Made by a program: the position numbers and the translations under genes. Of a stretch of DNA of 64,000 nt, positions 27,736 to 40,403 are shown piece by piece (within the stretch, counting starts at the first letter, position 1; each line of letters opens with the position of its first letter). Under the pieces are notes generated by a model. That model saw nothing but the letters and a program-made list of their open reading frames with translations. It had not been told where the DNA came from and did not search any database. Source of the DNA: Venatoribacter cucullus (GTDB taxonomy: Bacteria; Pseudomonadota; Gammaproteobacteria; Pseudomonadales; Oceanobacteraceae); the NCBI RefSeq assembly GCF_016132445.1, contig NZ_CP046056.1, positions 1,736,001-1,800,000 on the forward strand. The letters are read 5' to 3'.

Positions 27736-28293
27736 TCAGCTTTCGTGACGATTAGCGCGCTGGGCATCGATCAGCCGTTCCAGCTGCCGGGACCAGCCGG
27801 CAACGTCGGTGGCGGGTTCGGCGGCGGTCAGCGGAATCAGATCAATACGCTGCGCCGGTGGCGCGGCAGCATCATCCTCGTCATGGCCGTTATCATGCTC
27901 ATGGTCGTGATCATGGTGATGATGATGGTCGTCATGACGATGCCGGTGATGGCCTGCTGCGGCCGACGCCGGTGGCAGCATCTGGCGCTCCACCGCCAGC
28001 AGTAACTGCGCCAGCCAGCTGAACGGATCGGCCGCCAGCTGCTGCAGCTCGCGCACTTCTCCGGTGACCAATGGCATCTGTTGCAGCAACTGCTCCAGAC
28101 TGCTGAATGGCTGGCGGTATGACGCCGCCTCGGCCAGTTCGTGCAGGTAACACAACCAGGCATCACGCAGCTGGTACAGCGCACTTTCCTGTAACGCCTG
28201 CTGTAATACCAGCTCGCCACACTGCTGTTGCTGCTCCTGCAGCAAACGGCACTGATAGAGTTTCTGATTGGTCTGGCGCAGCCAGTGCGACAT
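27736..28293 (-). CDS. Hypothetical protein with a His/Asp-rich insertion
   Basis: A 185-residue soluble, Gln/Leu-rich, mostly helical protein with two parts: an N-terminal helical region (residues 1-108; WLRQTNQKLYQCRLLQEQQQQC) and a C-terminal segment (145-185; GWSRQLERLIDAQRANRHES). Between them residues 115-137 are nearly all His, Asp and Arg, a likely metal-binding linker. The helical parts recall the uncharacterised DUF6586 proteins found near lexA/topA in pseudomonads; that is a tentative match. It could store or chelate Ni, Zn or Co, or the His tract may be lineage-specific. It lies next to a YfaZ-like porin on the same strand, 12 bases away. Confidence 0.7.
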   Translation of the reverse strand: MSHWLRQTNQKLYQCRLLQEQQQQCGELVLQQALQESALYQLRDAWLCYLHELAEAASYRQPFSSLEQLLQQMPLVTGEVRELQQLAADPFSWLAQLLLAVERQMLPPASAAAGHHRHRHDDHHHHHDHDHEHDNGHDEDDAAAPPAQRIDLIPLTAAEPATDVAGWSRQLERLIDAQRANRHES

Positions 28294-28304
28294 GATCGTT
28301 AACC

Positions 28305-28877
28305 TCAGAAATCGATGCTTAAGCCGGCGTGCAGGCCATCACCGAGTTCATAACGGCTGCCGCCGCCATCGAGGCGGATACCGACATAGCGGTAACCCAC
28401 AAACAAGCGGGCGGTCGGAATCATGCTGTATTGCAGACGCAGATCGGCGTTGATGATGTTATCGGCATCCGAAAACGACAGTACCGAAGGTGCGTAATAA
28501 CCATAACCGGCCACACTCACATCGCGGTTCGCCGGAAAGGCATAGCGGAAAAAACCACCCACGCCAACACCGCCGGCATCAAACCAGTCGGTATTAATGG
28601 CGTGCAGTTTGGCGCCGATACCGATGTACAGATTGCGCTTACCCGGACGCACATCCACCACGTGCACACCGGCTTCCAGCATGTCGCCATCGTCTTCATG
28701 ATGCAGCCAGGCTAAATTAACATGCATACCGGAATTCGCCTGCGTGGCATCCCAGGCAAAACGGAAATCATCATTCGATAAGCTCAGATCCAGTGAACCA
28801 CCTGCCTGTACGGCCGGAGCCGCCAACGCCACACCCAAGCCCAGAACTGCCAGTGTTTTTTTGATAACTGCCGTCAT
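28305..28877 (-). CDS. YfaZ-family outer membrane protein
   Basis: Predicted secreted beta-barrel protein of 190 residues. A signal peptide (residues 1-26, ending AVQAGG) precedes alternating amphipathic strands with aromatic ends, and the protein closes with LSIDF, a typical C-terminal barrel signal. It resembles the YfaZ family, small OmpA-like barrels of unknown role. An open frame begins with TTG at 28889, but the ATG at 28877 with GGGGAT upstream is the better start. It precedes the His-rich protein gene and the two may be cotranscribed. Confidence 0.78.
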   Translation of the reverse strand: MTAVIKKTLAVLGLGVALAAPAVQAGGSLDLSLSNDDFRFAWDATQANSGMHVNLAWLHHEDDGDMLEAGVHVVDVRPGKRNLYIGIGAKLHAINTDWFDAGGVGVGGFFRYAFPANRDVSVAGYGYYAPSVLSFSDADNIINADLRLQYSMIPTARLFVGYRYVGIRLDGGGSRYELGDGLHAGLSIDF

Positions 28878-29006
28878 GCCTATCCCCAATGGTTGTTTCA
28901 GTCACGGGCTTCATGCCCGGTTAAAAATTGCTGTGCATAATAACAGCGCGGCGGCCGGGGTAAAACCAGGGCCGCCGCCAACAGTGCATTACGTCACAGG
29001 GTGTCG

Positions 29007-30908
29007 TTACTGCAGCAAATCCAGCAGCAGTTTATTCAGACGCGCAACATACTGCGCAGGTTCCTTCAGCTGACTGCCTTCCGCCAGCTGCGCCTGCGCG
29101 TAAATCAGCGCCGCCAGCTCAGCAAAGCGGTTTTCGTCCTGCTCTTTATCCAGCCGTTCAATCAACGGATGCGCCGGATTAATTTCCAGGGTGGATTCCG
29201 GTTCCGGTACCTGCTGGCCAGCCGCTTCCAACAGGCGCCGCATATGGCCACCCATATCGTACTGCCCTACCACCAGACAGGCCGGAGAGTCGGTCAGACG
29301 CGACGTCACGCGTACGGTTTTTACTTCGCTTTCCAGCGCTTTTTGCACGCGCTCCACCAGGTCTTTATGGGTTTCGGCCAGCGCCTGTTGCTGTTCTTTT
29401 TCAGCGCTGTCGGCCAGATCATCCAGATCCAGTTCACCTTTGGTCACGTCCTGGAACAGCTTGCCATTAAACTCGGTCAGGTGGCCGACCATCCATTCAT
29501 CCACGCGGTCGGTCAGCAACAATACTTCCACTCCTTTGCTGCGGAAATATTCCAGATGCGGGCTGCTGGCCACGGCGGCGTAATTTTCGCCGGTAATGTA
29601 GTAAATCTTTTTCTGCCCTTCACGCATGCGGGCGACATAGTCTTCCAGCCCCACGCTTTGCGCTTCGCCCTCACTTTTAGTCGTGGCAAAACGGAATAAC
29701 GCAGCGATTTTTTCGCGGTTACTGAAATCTTCAGCCGGGCCTTCTTTCAGCACATCACCAAATTCATTCCAGAAGGTCTGGTATTTTTCCGGTTCGTTCT
29801 TCGCCAGTTTTTCCAGGCTATCCAGCACCCGTTTAACCAGTGCACTGCGCAGGCTTTCTACCTGTTTATCCTGCTGCAGAATTTCACGCGATACGTTCAG
29901 CGATAAATCGTTGGAATCCAGTACGCCTTTCACGAAACGCAGATACAACGGCAGGAACTGCTCGGCGTCGTCCATGATAAAGACGCGCTGCACGTACAGT
30001 TTCAGGCCACGTGTCGCTTCGCGGTTCCAGATATCAAAGGGCGCTTTGGCCGGAATATACAGCAGGCTGGTGTAGTCCAGCTTGCCTTCTACTTTGTTGT
30101 GCATCCACAGCAGCGGCTCGTTCCAGTCGTGGGAAACGTGCTTGTAGAATTCTTTGTAATCTTCATCGCTGATATCGGACTTGCTGCGGGTCCACAAGGC
30201 TTTGGCCTGGTTCACCGCTTCCGGAATTTTCTTCGCCTCACCGTCCGCATCATCAGTGCTGGTTTCCTGCGGCAGGAAAACCGGCACGGCAATATGGTCA
30301 GAATATTTTTTAATTAACGAACGCAGTCGGAAGCTGTCAGCAAATTCCACATCATCTTTCTTCAGATGCAGGGTGATGCGAGTACCGCGCTTGGCTTTCT
30401 CAATGCTTTCCAGAGTGAAATCACCTTCACCAGCGGATTCCCAGCGCACCGCAGCGTCCGCCGCTTCACCGGCACGACGGGTTTCTACGGTGACTTTATC
30501 GGCGACAATAAAGGCCGAATAAAAACCCACCCCAAACTGGCCGATGAGTTGCGAATCTTTTTTCTGATCGCCGCTTAATTTGCTTAAAAATTCGGCGGTG
30601 CCGGACTTGGCAATGGTGCCCAGGTGATTAACCACATCGTCACGGTTCATACCGATACCATTGTCTTCAATGGTCAGGGTGCCGGCGTCTTTATCGAAAT
30701 CGATGTGCACCGCCAGTTCGCTGTCGCCTTCGTACAGGCCATCATTCTGCAGTGCTTCAAAGCGCAGTTTGTCGCAGGCATCCGAGGCGTTGGAAATCAA
30801 TTCCCGCAGAAAAATCTCTTTGTTGGAGTACAAAGAGTGAATCATCAGATGCAGCAGTTGTTTGACTTCGGTTTTAAAACCCAGGGTTTCTTTGCTGGCG
30901 GCAGTCAT
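29007..30908 (-). CDS. htpG: Molecular chaperone HtpG (Hsp90)
   Basis: ATP-dependent homodimeric chaperone of the cytosol. The 633 residues contain the GHKL ATPase N-terminus ([39 protein letters not shown]), the middle domain with the catalytic Arg loop, and the C-terminal dimerisation domain from about residue 510. Length fits the family (E. coli 624). The ATG follows AAAGGAG. A sigma-32 promoter lies 70 bases upstream (see separate entry), so induction by heat is expected. Confidence 0.98.
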   Translation of the reverse strand: MTAASKETLGFKTEVKQLLHLMIHSLYSNKEIFLRELISNASDACDKLRFEALQNDGLYEGDSELAVHIDFDKDAGTLTIEDNGIGMNRDDVVNHLGTIAKSGTAEFLSKLSGDQKKDSQLIGQFGVGFYSAFIVADKVTVETRRAGEAADAAVRWESAGEGDFTLESIEKAKRGTRITLHLKKDDVEFADSFRLRSLIKKYSDHIAVPVFLPQETSTDDADGEAKKIPEAVNQAKALWTRSKSDISDEDYKEFYKHVSHDWNEPLLWMHNKVEGKLDYTSLLYIPAKAPFDIWNREATRGLKLYVQRVFIMDDAEQFLPLYLRFVKGVLDSNDLSLNVSREILQQDKQVESLRSALVKRVLDSLEKLAKNEPEKYQTFWNEFGDVLKEGPAEDFSNREKIAALFRFATTKSEGEAQSVGLEDYVARMREGQKKIYYITGENYAAVASSPHLEYFRSKGVEVLLLTDRVDEWMVGHLTEFNGKLFQDVTKGELDLDDLADSAEKEQQQALAETHKDLVERVQKALESEVKTVRVTSRLTDSPACLVVGQYDMGGHMRRLLEAAGQQVPEPESTLEINPAHPLIERLDKEQDENRFAELAALIYAQAQLAEGSQLKEPAQYVARLNKLLLDLLQ

Positions 30909-30942
30909 GCCCTACTCCTTTACCATCCGGTTGATTAAGCAC

Positions 30943-30965
30943 GCAACGACAGTCAGCGTCGTTGC
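30943..30965 (-). repeat. htpG: Hairpin in the htpG 5' UTR
   Basis: GCAACGAC (30943-30950) and GTCGTTGC (30958-30965) form a perfect 8-bp stem with a 7-base loop. It sits just downstream of the expected start point of the sigma-32 transcript and 35 bases before the htpG ATG. It may stabilise the mRNA or affect translation. Confidence 0.55.
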
Positions 30966-30978
30966 TATGCCGGAGTAA

Positions 30979-31004
30979 ATGGGGCCGTCTTACACCATTT
31001 CAAG
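30979..31004 (-). promoter_or_regulatory. htpG: Sigma-32 heat-shock promoter of htpG
   Basis: Minus strand: -35 CTTGAA (31004-30999), 14-base spacer, -10 CCCCAT (30984-30979). This matches the RpoH consensus CTTGAA-N13/14-CCCCAT exactly. The -35 box is inside the last codons of thiDE (…LEMV) and the thiDE stop lies in the spacer. Confidence 0.9.
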
Positions 31005-32519
31005 AGCTTCCTTCCGAATGGCCGGTAACCGGCGGCGGAACTGCATCAGCCGCTGCGCCAGCGCATCATCGGCACGTAAATCCGTGACCACCGCCACCGA
31101 ACTTATGCCGGTTGCCAGAACCTGGGCCACATTCTGATGGGTAATGCCGCCAATGCAGGTCAGTGGATGATTCTGAAAACAGCTCACCCAACGGCTCAGT
31201 TGCACTATGCCCAGAGGCGGATAACGCAGCTGTTTGGATAACGGCGGGAACACCGGCCCAAACGCGATGTACGAGGGTTGCACGCCACGGGCACGGGCAA
31301 TTTCCCAGTCGCTGTGAGTGCTGATTCCAAGCCGGATGCCGGCGCGTTGCAGCGCAGGCAAATCCGCTGTCAGCACGTCTTCCTGCCCCAGATGTACGCC
31401 ATAGGCCCCCAATTCCAGTGCCAGTTGCCAGTCATCGTTCAGATACAGCGGCACCCCGGCCGCACGGCACAACTCGATGGCGCGGGCAGTGTCGGCCTGA
31501 TACTCCGGTCCGGGGTCTTTGACCCGCCACTGCAGGCTGTCGATGCCTAATTCCAACAACTGTTGCAGATGGAGCAGATTATCCACCAGCCCATACAGCC
31601 CAAGCGGTGCGGCCGGCAGAAACGCGTTATCCGGCCACTCTTCATCAGCCGGCAACACCAGCGGCCAATCCTCAGCCGTGGCCTGCTCCAACGGCACCGC
31701 ACGGGCATTGTCATAGCCACTGCTCCGGTGGCTGGCGCAGCGAACGGCCAGACGAGCCATGGTCACGGCCTGAATGAGGGCGTCGTAGAGGCTATGCCCC
31801 TGCGCCAGCGCACAGGCCAGCGCCGCCGCCAGATGACAGCCGGTGCCATGAACCTGCCGGGCGATGTGCCGATGACGGAAGCGGAACACGGGCAACAGTT
31901 GCGGTCCGGGTAACTCATCGTTGTGGTCATGCGCGGCACTGAAACACCAGTCTTCCAGAACATCGTCATCCAGCGGACTGTCGCCGCCGGTAATCAATAC
32001 GGTCTGTGCTCCCAGCGCCTGCAGCGCAGCAGCACAATCGGCCAGGTTGCTGGCAACGGGTAAGCCGGTCAGCAAACAGGCTTCGGTGCGGTTGGGGGTG
32101 ATCACCCGGCATCGCTGCAGCAACGCCATCAGGTATTGCCGCAACGCCGGTGTTTGCCAGCACGACTGCAGCACACCGCCCTGACTGGCGGATAACACCG
32201 GGTCCCACACCACCTGCCCCGGAAATGCCTGCAGCTTTGGTAACAGCCAGCGCAGACATTCCACACTGGCCGGCAGCCAGCCAAGCCGGATCACCGCCGG
32301 CCAGCCGTCCTGCCGCAGGCTTTGCCACTGCGCTTCCAACATTGGCGTATCGACCAGTGTCAGCGCCTGCACGCCCGCACTGTTCTGAGCGGTAATGGCA
32401 AGGGTGATCACCGCACAATCCACTCCCATGGCCTGGGCTACGCGCAGATCGGCGGCACTGCCGGCACCCCCGCTGCTGTCGCTGGCGGTCAGACTCCAGA
32501 TCAACGGTGGTTGGGTCAT
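30990..32519 (-). CDS. thiDE: Bifunctional HMP(-P) kinase / thiamine-phosphate synthase (ThiD-ThiE fusion)
   Basis: Two thiamine enzymes in one 509-residue chain. Residues 1 to about 270 form ThiD, a ribokinase-fold kinase of hydroxymethylpyrimidine ([43 protein letters not shown]). Residues about 315 to 509 form ThiE, the TIM-barrel that joins HMP-PP to thiazole phosphate ([43 protein letters not shown]). The start at 32519 overlaps the thiG stop (ATGA). The gene is last in the thi operon, and its 3' end carries the htpG -35 box. A frame upstream to 32591 is not expected to be translated. Confidence 0.94.
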   Translation of the reverse strand: MTQPPLIWSLTASDSSGGAGSAADLRVAQAMGVDCAVITLAITAQNSAGVQALTLVDTPMLEAQWQSLRQDGWPAVIRLGWLPASVECLRWLLPKLQAFPGQVVWDPVLSASQGGVLQSCWQTPALRQYLMALLQRCRVITPNRTEACLLTGLPVASNLADCAAALQALGAQTVLITGGDSPLDDDVLEDWCFSAAHDHNDELPGPQLLPVFRFRHRHIARQVHGTGCHLAAALACALAQGHSLYDALIQAVTMARLAVRCASHRSSGYDNARAVPLEQATAEDWPLVLPADEEWPDNAFLPAAPLGLYGLVDNLLHLQQLLELGIDSLQWRVKDPGPEYQADTARAIELCRAAGVPLYLNDDWQLALELGAYGVHLGQEDVLTADLPALQRAGIRLGISTHSDWEIARARGVQPSYIAFGPVFPPLSKQLRYPPLGIVQLSRWVSCFQNHPLTCIGGITHQNVAQVLATGISSVAVVTDLRADDALAQRLMQFRRRLPAIRKEALEMV

Positions 32520-33337
32520 AACGCCCCCTCCTGATGCCAGAACGGCAACCCCAGTACCGGCGTCGACGGGCTGGCCTGTTGTTGTTCGCACATCAGTCCG
32601 GCCCGATAGGCCTGCCGGCCTCCATCCACCGCCTGACGGAACGCCGCCGCCATGGCCACCGGTTGCTGCGACCGTGCCACGGCGGTGTTCAGCAACACGG
32701 CATCAAAGCCCATTTCCAGAGCCGCCATGGCTTGCGAGGGTTTGCCGAGTCCGGCATCAATCACCAGCACCGCATCCGGCAGCCGCTCGCGCAGGGTCTG
32801 CAGTTGCCAGGGATTCAGCAGGCCTTTGCCGGTACCGATCGGCGCGGCCCAGGGCATCACCGCCGGACAGCCCAGCTCCAGCAAGGTGCGGCATAACACC
32901 AGATCATCGGTGCAATAGGGCAGCACCTTAAAGCCCTGTGCAATCAGCTCGCGCGCCGCTTCCACCAGTTGCAGCGGATGCGGCTGCAGGCTGTAGTCAT
33001 CACCGATGACTTCCAGCTTGATCCAGTCGGTGGCGAATAATTCCCGCGCCATTTGGGCCAGCAAAATCGCTTCGCGCGCCGTATAACAACCGGCGGTATT
33101 CGGCAATAAGCGCGCCCCACTGTCACGCACGTAGCTCTGCAGCAAACTCCAGTGGCTGTCCGGCTGCTGTTGTTGCTGTACCTGCGCGGCACTCTGACGG
33201 CGCAACGACAAGGTCACAAACCCCGGTTGTGCGGCCTGCAATGCCTCACTCATCACCTGCGGCGAAGGGTACAGCGACGAGCCCAGCCACAAGCGGCTGC
33301 CAATGGTTTCACCGGCAATCACCAATGCATTGCTCAT
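32516..33337 (-). CDS. thiG: Thiazole synthase ThiG
   Basis: TIM-barrel enzyme forming the thiazole phosphate moiety of thiamine from DXP, dehydroglycine and ThiS-thiocarboxylate. The Schiff-base Lys is K107 in [27 protein letters not shown] and [17 protein letters not shown] are family signatures, with [20 protein letters not shown] near the C-terminus. The 273-residue length is normal. It starts one base after thiS stops and overlaps thiDE by four bases. Confidence 0.97.
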   Translation of the reverse strand: MSNALVIAGETIGSRLWLGSSLYPSPQVMSEALQAAQPGFVTLSLRRQSAAQVQQQQQPDSHWSLLQSYVRDSGARLLPNTAGCYTAREAILLAQMARELFATDWIKLEVIGDDYSLQPHPLQLVEAARELIAQGFKVLPYCTDDLVLCRTLLELGCPAVMPWAAPIGTGKGLLNPWQLQTLRERLPDAVLVIDAGLGKPSQAMAALEMGFDAVLLNTAVARSQQPVAMAAAFRQAVDGGRQAYRAGLMCEQQQASPSTPVLGLPFWHQEGAL

Positions 33338-33338
33338 A

Positions 33339-33553
33339 TCAGCCTCCGGTAATCACGCTGAGCACATCAATGCAGTCGTCTTCCTGCAGCGCCGTACTGG
33401 CATAGCGGCTGGAACTGATAATGTGTTGATTGAGGGCCACCACAAAGCGCATGGAAAACGCCGTGGCATCATCCGACAAAAAACCCAGCTGCTGCAGCAG
33501 TGCCAGCAGCGAGCCCGGGTAAACCCGGCATTCATAAGGCTCACCATTAATAA

Positions 33554-33563
<10 letters not shown>
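33339..33563 (-). CDS. thiS: Sulfur carrier protein ThiS
   Basis: Ubiquitin-like sulfur carrier of 74 residues that ends in the required GG (SVITGG), which is thiocarboxylated to deliver sulfur to ThiG. The start is set at the ATG at 33563 giving [11 protein letters not shown]; the ATG at 33584 would add seven residues not typical of ThiS. The gene overlaps the end of thiO by 10 bases. The activating adenylyltransferase ThiF is not in this window. Confidence 0.95.
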
Positions 33564-36800
<3,237 letters not shown>

Positions 36801-36878
36801 CGGCACTCAGTCTAAGACGGAAAAAAGCCGGGAACAAGCCCGGCCACAGAAGATTTGAATAAAGCATTAACCGAAAAA

Positions 36879-37313
36879 TTAACGGGCCAGCAGAAAATGC
36901 GCCCGGGCGGTGGCAATAGGACTGGTGCGATCGGTTTGCCAGGCGGTAATGGCGACGTTGGCCACCCGCGAACCCTGGCGCCACACCTGACATTCAGCAA
37001 AGGTGTCCTGATGGCGGCCGGCGCGCAGATAATCCAGCGAAAAGTCGATCATTTTCGGCAGTGCGCCGGTGTCCATGGTCATCATCAGATGCAGGGAAGC
37101 CGACAGTTCCATAAAGCCACCGATCACGCCGCCATGAATGGCCGGCAAAATCGGGTTACCGATATTGTCGGGGTTTTTCGGCAGCGTGAATAACACATCA
37201 TGGCCAAAGCGCTGAAACTCCAGGCCAATTAATTGTGCATAGGGAATGCTGGCCACCAGGGGTTTAAAATCACCACTCTGCTGCGCCTGCTGAATAATCT
37301 GTTCAAAACTCAC
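36879..37313 (-). CDS. Hotdog-fold thioesterase (PaaI family)
   Basis: A 144-residue PaaI-like acyl-CoA thioesterase: hotdog core with the helix-adjacent motif AIHGGVIGGFMELSASLHL, where HGG positions are typical of PaaI enzymes. It is the second of two tandem hotdog genes; its start overlaps the end of the upstream one (ATGA at 37310-37313), so they are translationally coupled. The substrate (aryl- or acyl-CoA) is not apparent. No signal peptide. Confidence 0.88.
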   Translation of the reverse strand: MSFEQIIQQAQQSGDFKPLVASIPYAQLIGLEFQRFGHDVLFTLPKNPDNIGNPILPAIHGGVIGGFMELSASLHLMMTMDTGALPKMIDFSLDYLRAGRHQDTFAECQVWRQGSRVANVAITAWQTDRTSPIATARAHFLLAR

Positions 37314-37798
37314 AGCGCTGCTCCTTTAAAAACGTCACCCTGTTCAATGGCGGCACGGAATTCCGGCGGCGTCATTTCCGGGCCAATGCGCATAAACGCT
37401 GCGGCACATTTGGCAATCAGATCACCATCGCTTTCCTGCGTCACCCGGCATTCGGTAAACACCACATTCGGGGTAATGCGCACCACCCGCGCTTCGGCCA
37501 ACAGGTTCTTCCCCGGTTCGGCCGCGGTCATATAATCCATACGCAGATCCAGCGTCGGGCACAGTTCAAAACCGGGCAGGCTGGAAAATACCGCGGTACC
37601 GCAGGCGGTATCCATTAAGGTGGTCAGACTGCCACCATGTACGGTACCGGTTAAGGGGTTACCAACAATTTTGTCGCTGTAAGGCAGACGCATTACCAGC
37701 AAATTTTCTTCGGCTTTTTCTACCGTCAGCCCCAGCAGCTGGCAATGACGCAAGGTCGCCAGAAAGCGCTCAGCCCGGGTTTTTACGGATAACGTCAT
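37310..37798 (-). CDS. Hotdog-fold thioesterase (PaaI family)
   Basis: A 162-residue PaaI-type thioesterase upstream of the other one. The core motif is GTVHGGSLTTLMDTACGTAVF with a conserved Asp in LMDTACG, followed by LDLRMDYMTAAEPGKNL. The open frame runs to 37948, but the ATG at 37798 preceded by AGGTGAG gives the standard MTLSVKTRAERFLATLRHC start. It is divergent from a third thioesterase on the plus strand. Confidence 0.88.
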   Translation of the reverse strand: MTLSVKTRAERFLATLRHCQLLGLTVEKAEENLLVMRLPYSDKIVGNPLTGTVHGGSLTTLMDTACGTAVFSSLPGFELCPTLDLRMDYMTAAEPGKNLLAEARVVRITPNVVFTECRVTQESDGDLIAKCAAAFMRIGPEMTPPEFRAAIEQGDVFKGAAL

Positions 37799-38073
37799 GA
37801 GTTTCTCACCTGTTATTGCTCGCCTGTTATTGCTTACCAGTCGGTTTACTTCTGTGGCTGCCACAGCAACCGGGCCGCCGTTATACCTGAAGCAAACCCG
37901 GGCGCAATGGCCACATCGCCGCCCATAATTGACATTAATGCTCAGCAATGCCCATAAGACCGGAATTTTATGCCAGCAACACCGGCCCTTGGCAAAACCG
38001 GCCTGCCGCTGGTTATGCGCATCATGATAACGTAGCGGCTGACCAGCAGGATAATGAAAAACCGGACCACATT

Positions 38074-38877
38074 ATGAATTTTGATGATTACCTGCAGCAG
38101 GCGCTGCATAACCAGGAACTGAGCATCGATCCGAGCTGGGGCCAGGGTCGCACCACCTTTGGCGGTTTGTCAGCAGCGTTATTACTGGCGCAGGTTGAAC
38201 AACAGGCCTCAGCGGAGCAGATTCTGCGCTCACTCAGCATCAGCTTCTGCGGGCCACTGCAGACCGGCGTGCCCTTTACCCTGCAATCCCAGCCCCGCCG
38301 GGTGGGTAAATCGGTGGCCCTTTATCAGGCGGAAGCCATCCAGAACGATGAGCCGGTCACCCTGCTGAACGCTTGCTATGGCCGCGAGCGGGTATCGGCT
38401 GTTGAAGTGGCTTACCCATTACAGCCGCTGGGTAAGCCGGGCAGCGGCACCGCCCTGCCGTACATTAAAGGCGTTACGCCGGAGTTTACCCGCCATATCG
38501 ATTTCACTTACGTCGCCGGCGGCCTGCCGTTCAGTGGCAGTGCGGATAACCACCTGCACGGCTGGATGCGTTTCAGTGATGGTTCCGCGCCCTTAACCAA
38601 TGCCCACCTGGTGGCCTTAATTGATGCCTGGCCGCCGGTATTACTGCAGAAGTTACGTCAGCCGGCACCTTGCGCCAGCATCACCTGGAGTGTTGAACTG
38701 GTCAGCCCGCTGCACTTATTAGCCCAGCCACTGGCCGCCGATGCCTGGCTCTGGTACGAGGCGGAAATTCGTCAGGCGCATCATGGCTATGGCCACACCG
38801 AAGCGCGGATCTTCAGTGCCGACGGCACCTTGCTGGCCCTCAGCCGGCAATTAGTGGCGGTGTACGACAAGCGCTGA
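38074..38877 (+). CDS. Acyl-CoA thioesterase, double-hotdog (TesB/4HBT_3-like)
   Basis: A 267-residue protein with two tandem hotdog halves: the first begins at RTTFGGLSAALLLAQVEQQ and includes LSISFCGPLQTGVPFTL; the second includes HLHGWMRFSDGSAPLTNAHLVALIDAWPP, the TesB-like catalytic Asp region. It likely hydrolyses medium- or long-chain acyl-CoA in the cytosol. The open frame begins at 37948, but the ATG at 38074 gives MNFDDYLQQAL, the proper domain start. It is divergent from the pair of PaaI-type genes, making a three-thioesterase cluster. Confidence 0.85.
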   Translation: MNFDDYLQQALHNQELSIDPSWGQGRTTFGGLSAALLLAQVEQQASAEQILRSLSISFCGPLQTGVPFTLQSQPRRVGKSVALYQAEAIQNDEPVTLLNACYGRERVSAVEVAYPLQPLGKPGSGTALPYIKGVTPEFTRHIDFTYVAGGLPFSGSADNHLHGWMRFSDGSAPLTNAHLVALIDAWPPVLLQKLRQPAPCASITWSVELVSPLHLLAQPLAADAWLWYEAEIRQAHHGYGHTEARIFSADGTLLALSRQLVAVYDKR

Positions 38878-38965
38878 ACCCAGAAGCCCAAACTGCTGTT
38901 AATTTGCTCAACAGGCTGCCGGCAGCTACAACTTAACCCTAACCCAAACATTCTGATGGCTGACC

Positions 38966-39340
38966 ATGACCACCCGAGTTCTGATTTGTGACGATTCCGG
39001 TTTTGCCCGCAAACAAATGGCCAGAGCCTTACCGGAAGAGTGGGACAAACAAATTCTGCACGCCGCCGACGGCCACGAAGCGCTGGAAATTATCCGCGCC
39101 GGTTATGGCGATGTAGTATTCCTTGACCTCACCATGCCCGGTATCGATGGCTACGGGGTGCTGGAAACCATTCGCCGGGAAGACCTGCCCGCCATGGTGA
39201 TTGTGGTATCCGGTGATATTCAGCCGGACGCTCAGGACCGGGTAAAAAAACTGGGCGCCATGGCCTTTATCAAAAAACCCATCGATGCGGACAAAGCCCG
39301 CGCCGTACTCCTCGAGTTCGGCCTGCTGGCGGGAGTCTGA
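38966..39340 (+). CDS. Stand-alone response regulator receiver (CheY-like)
   Basis: A 124-residue receiver domain with the acidic pocket DD at residues 9-10, phospho-acceptor D54 (VVFLDLTMPG), conserved S82 (VVSGD) and the K of FIKKPID near 103-104. No output domain, so it works through protein contact like CheY. It is first in a three-gene unit with a CheC-like phosphatase and a PAS protein; the next gene begins two bases after it. The partner histidine kinase is not in the window. Confidence 0.93.
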   Translation: MTTRVLICDDSGFARKQMARALPEEWDKQILHAADGHEALEIIRAGYGDVVFLDLTMPGIDGYGVLETIRREDLPAMVIVVSGDIQPDAQDRVKKLGAMAFIKKPIDADKARAVLLEFGLLAGV

Positions 39341-39341
39341 T

Positions 39342-39959
39342 ATGACACCAACTGCTACTGTTACCCTGAACGAAGCCCAGTGCGACTGTTATCAGGAAAT
39401 TGCCAACGTCGCCATGGGACAAGCCGCCGACCGGCTGGCGCGGCTGCTGGATGTGTACGTGGAATTACCCATCCCCCGGGTCAATTTAATTGAAGCCAGC
39501 GACTTGCACATGGCGCTGCAGGAAGCGCGCAACGATGAAGGCTTATCGGCTGTTTGTCAGGGTTTTATCGGCTCCGGTATTGCCGGTGAAGCCCTGCTTA
39601 TTTTCAACGACACCAGCGTGCAGGACCTGGCCGCCTTACTGAATTACCAGGGCCAGCGCAGCCCCTGGACCACCGAAGAACTGTTGCTGGATGTCAGTTC
39701 GCTGCTGACCGGTGCCTGCATCAATGGCATCGGTGACCAGCTGGGTATCCATTTTAATCAGGGCCTGCCGGAAATTATCGGGCGCAGCCGCAACGCTGCA
39801 GAATTACTGCAATCCGGCCCCTATCCCTGGCATAAAACCCTGGCCATCGAAATTCATTACAGCGTTGAGCATATGAATATTGACTGCACGTTACTGCTGT
39901 TATTTACCGAAGATTCAGTGCCCAAACTGAATAAAAAAATTGATTTTTTGCTGGATTAA
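39342..39959 (+). CDS. CheC/CheX-like phosphatase domain protein
   Basis: A 205-residue protein resembling CheC-type CheY-P phosphatases. The active-site pattern D/S-xxx-E-xx-N is present near the N-terminus as DCYQEIAN (residues about 15-22) followed by a Pro about 20-22 residues later. The second half (EELLLDVSSLLTGACINGIGDQL) has the matching fold but lacks the second E-xx-N site, so only one active centre is expected. The ATG at 39342 overlaps nothing but directly follows the receiver gene; the open frame extends into it to 39285. It likely dephosphorylates that receiver. Confidence 0.82.
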   Translation: MTPTATVTLNEAQCDCYQEIANVAMGQAADRLARLLDVYVELPIPRVNLIEASDLHMALQEARNDEGLSAVCQGFIGSGIAGEALLIFNDTSVQDLAALLNYQGQRSPWTTEELLLDVSSLLTGACINGIGDQLGIHFNQGLPEIIGRSRNAAELLQSGPYPWHKTLAIEIHYSVEHMNIDCTLLLLFTEDSVPKLNKKIDFLLD

Positions 39960-39962
39960 ATC

Positions 39963-40403
39963 ATGACCAATGAACAGATCCACCTGGATGATATTCACTG
40001 GCTGATGGAGATTCTGCAGAATATTGATGTGGGTCTGGTGGTGCTGGACCAGCAATACAATATTCAGTTGTGGAATGCTTTTATGGAAAGCCACAGCGGT
40101 ATCAGCCCGCAAAAAGCCCGTGGGCAGAATGTATTTCAGCTGTTTCCGGATATTCCGCAGGACTGGCTGCAGCGCAAAACCGAACCGGTGTTTCAATTAC
40201 GCACCCGCGCGTTCAGTCTGTGGGAACAACGGCCGTATTTATTTCATTTCAAAAATTACCGCCCCATTACCGGCCGTGCGCCCTTTATGTACCAGAACAT
40301 CAGCATGATTCCGCTGGAATCCGTTGATCGCCAGGTCGAACATATCTGCCTGATTATTTACGACGTCACTGACGTCGCCTTAAGCCGCAACAGCCAGCCG
40401 TAA
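39963..40403 (+). CDS. PAS-domain protein
   Basis: A 146-residue protein formed by a single PAS domain (about residues 12-130; EILQNIDVGLVVLDQQYNIQLWN start, YDVTDVALS end), with no kinase, GGDEF or membrane part. It starts 3 bases after the CheC-like gene and closes the three-gene unit. It may sense a small ligand or oxygen and act on the receiver/phosphatase pair. Ligand and output are unknown. Confidence 0.83.
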   Translation: MTNEQIHLDDIHWLMEILQNIDVGLVVLDQQYNIQLWNAFMESHSGISPQKARGQNVFQLFPDIPQDWLQRKTEPVFQLRTRAFSLWEQRPYLFHFKNYRPITGRAPFMYQNISMIPLESVDRQVEHICLIIYDVTDVALSRNSQP

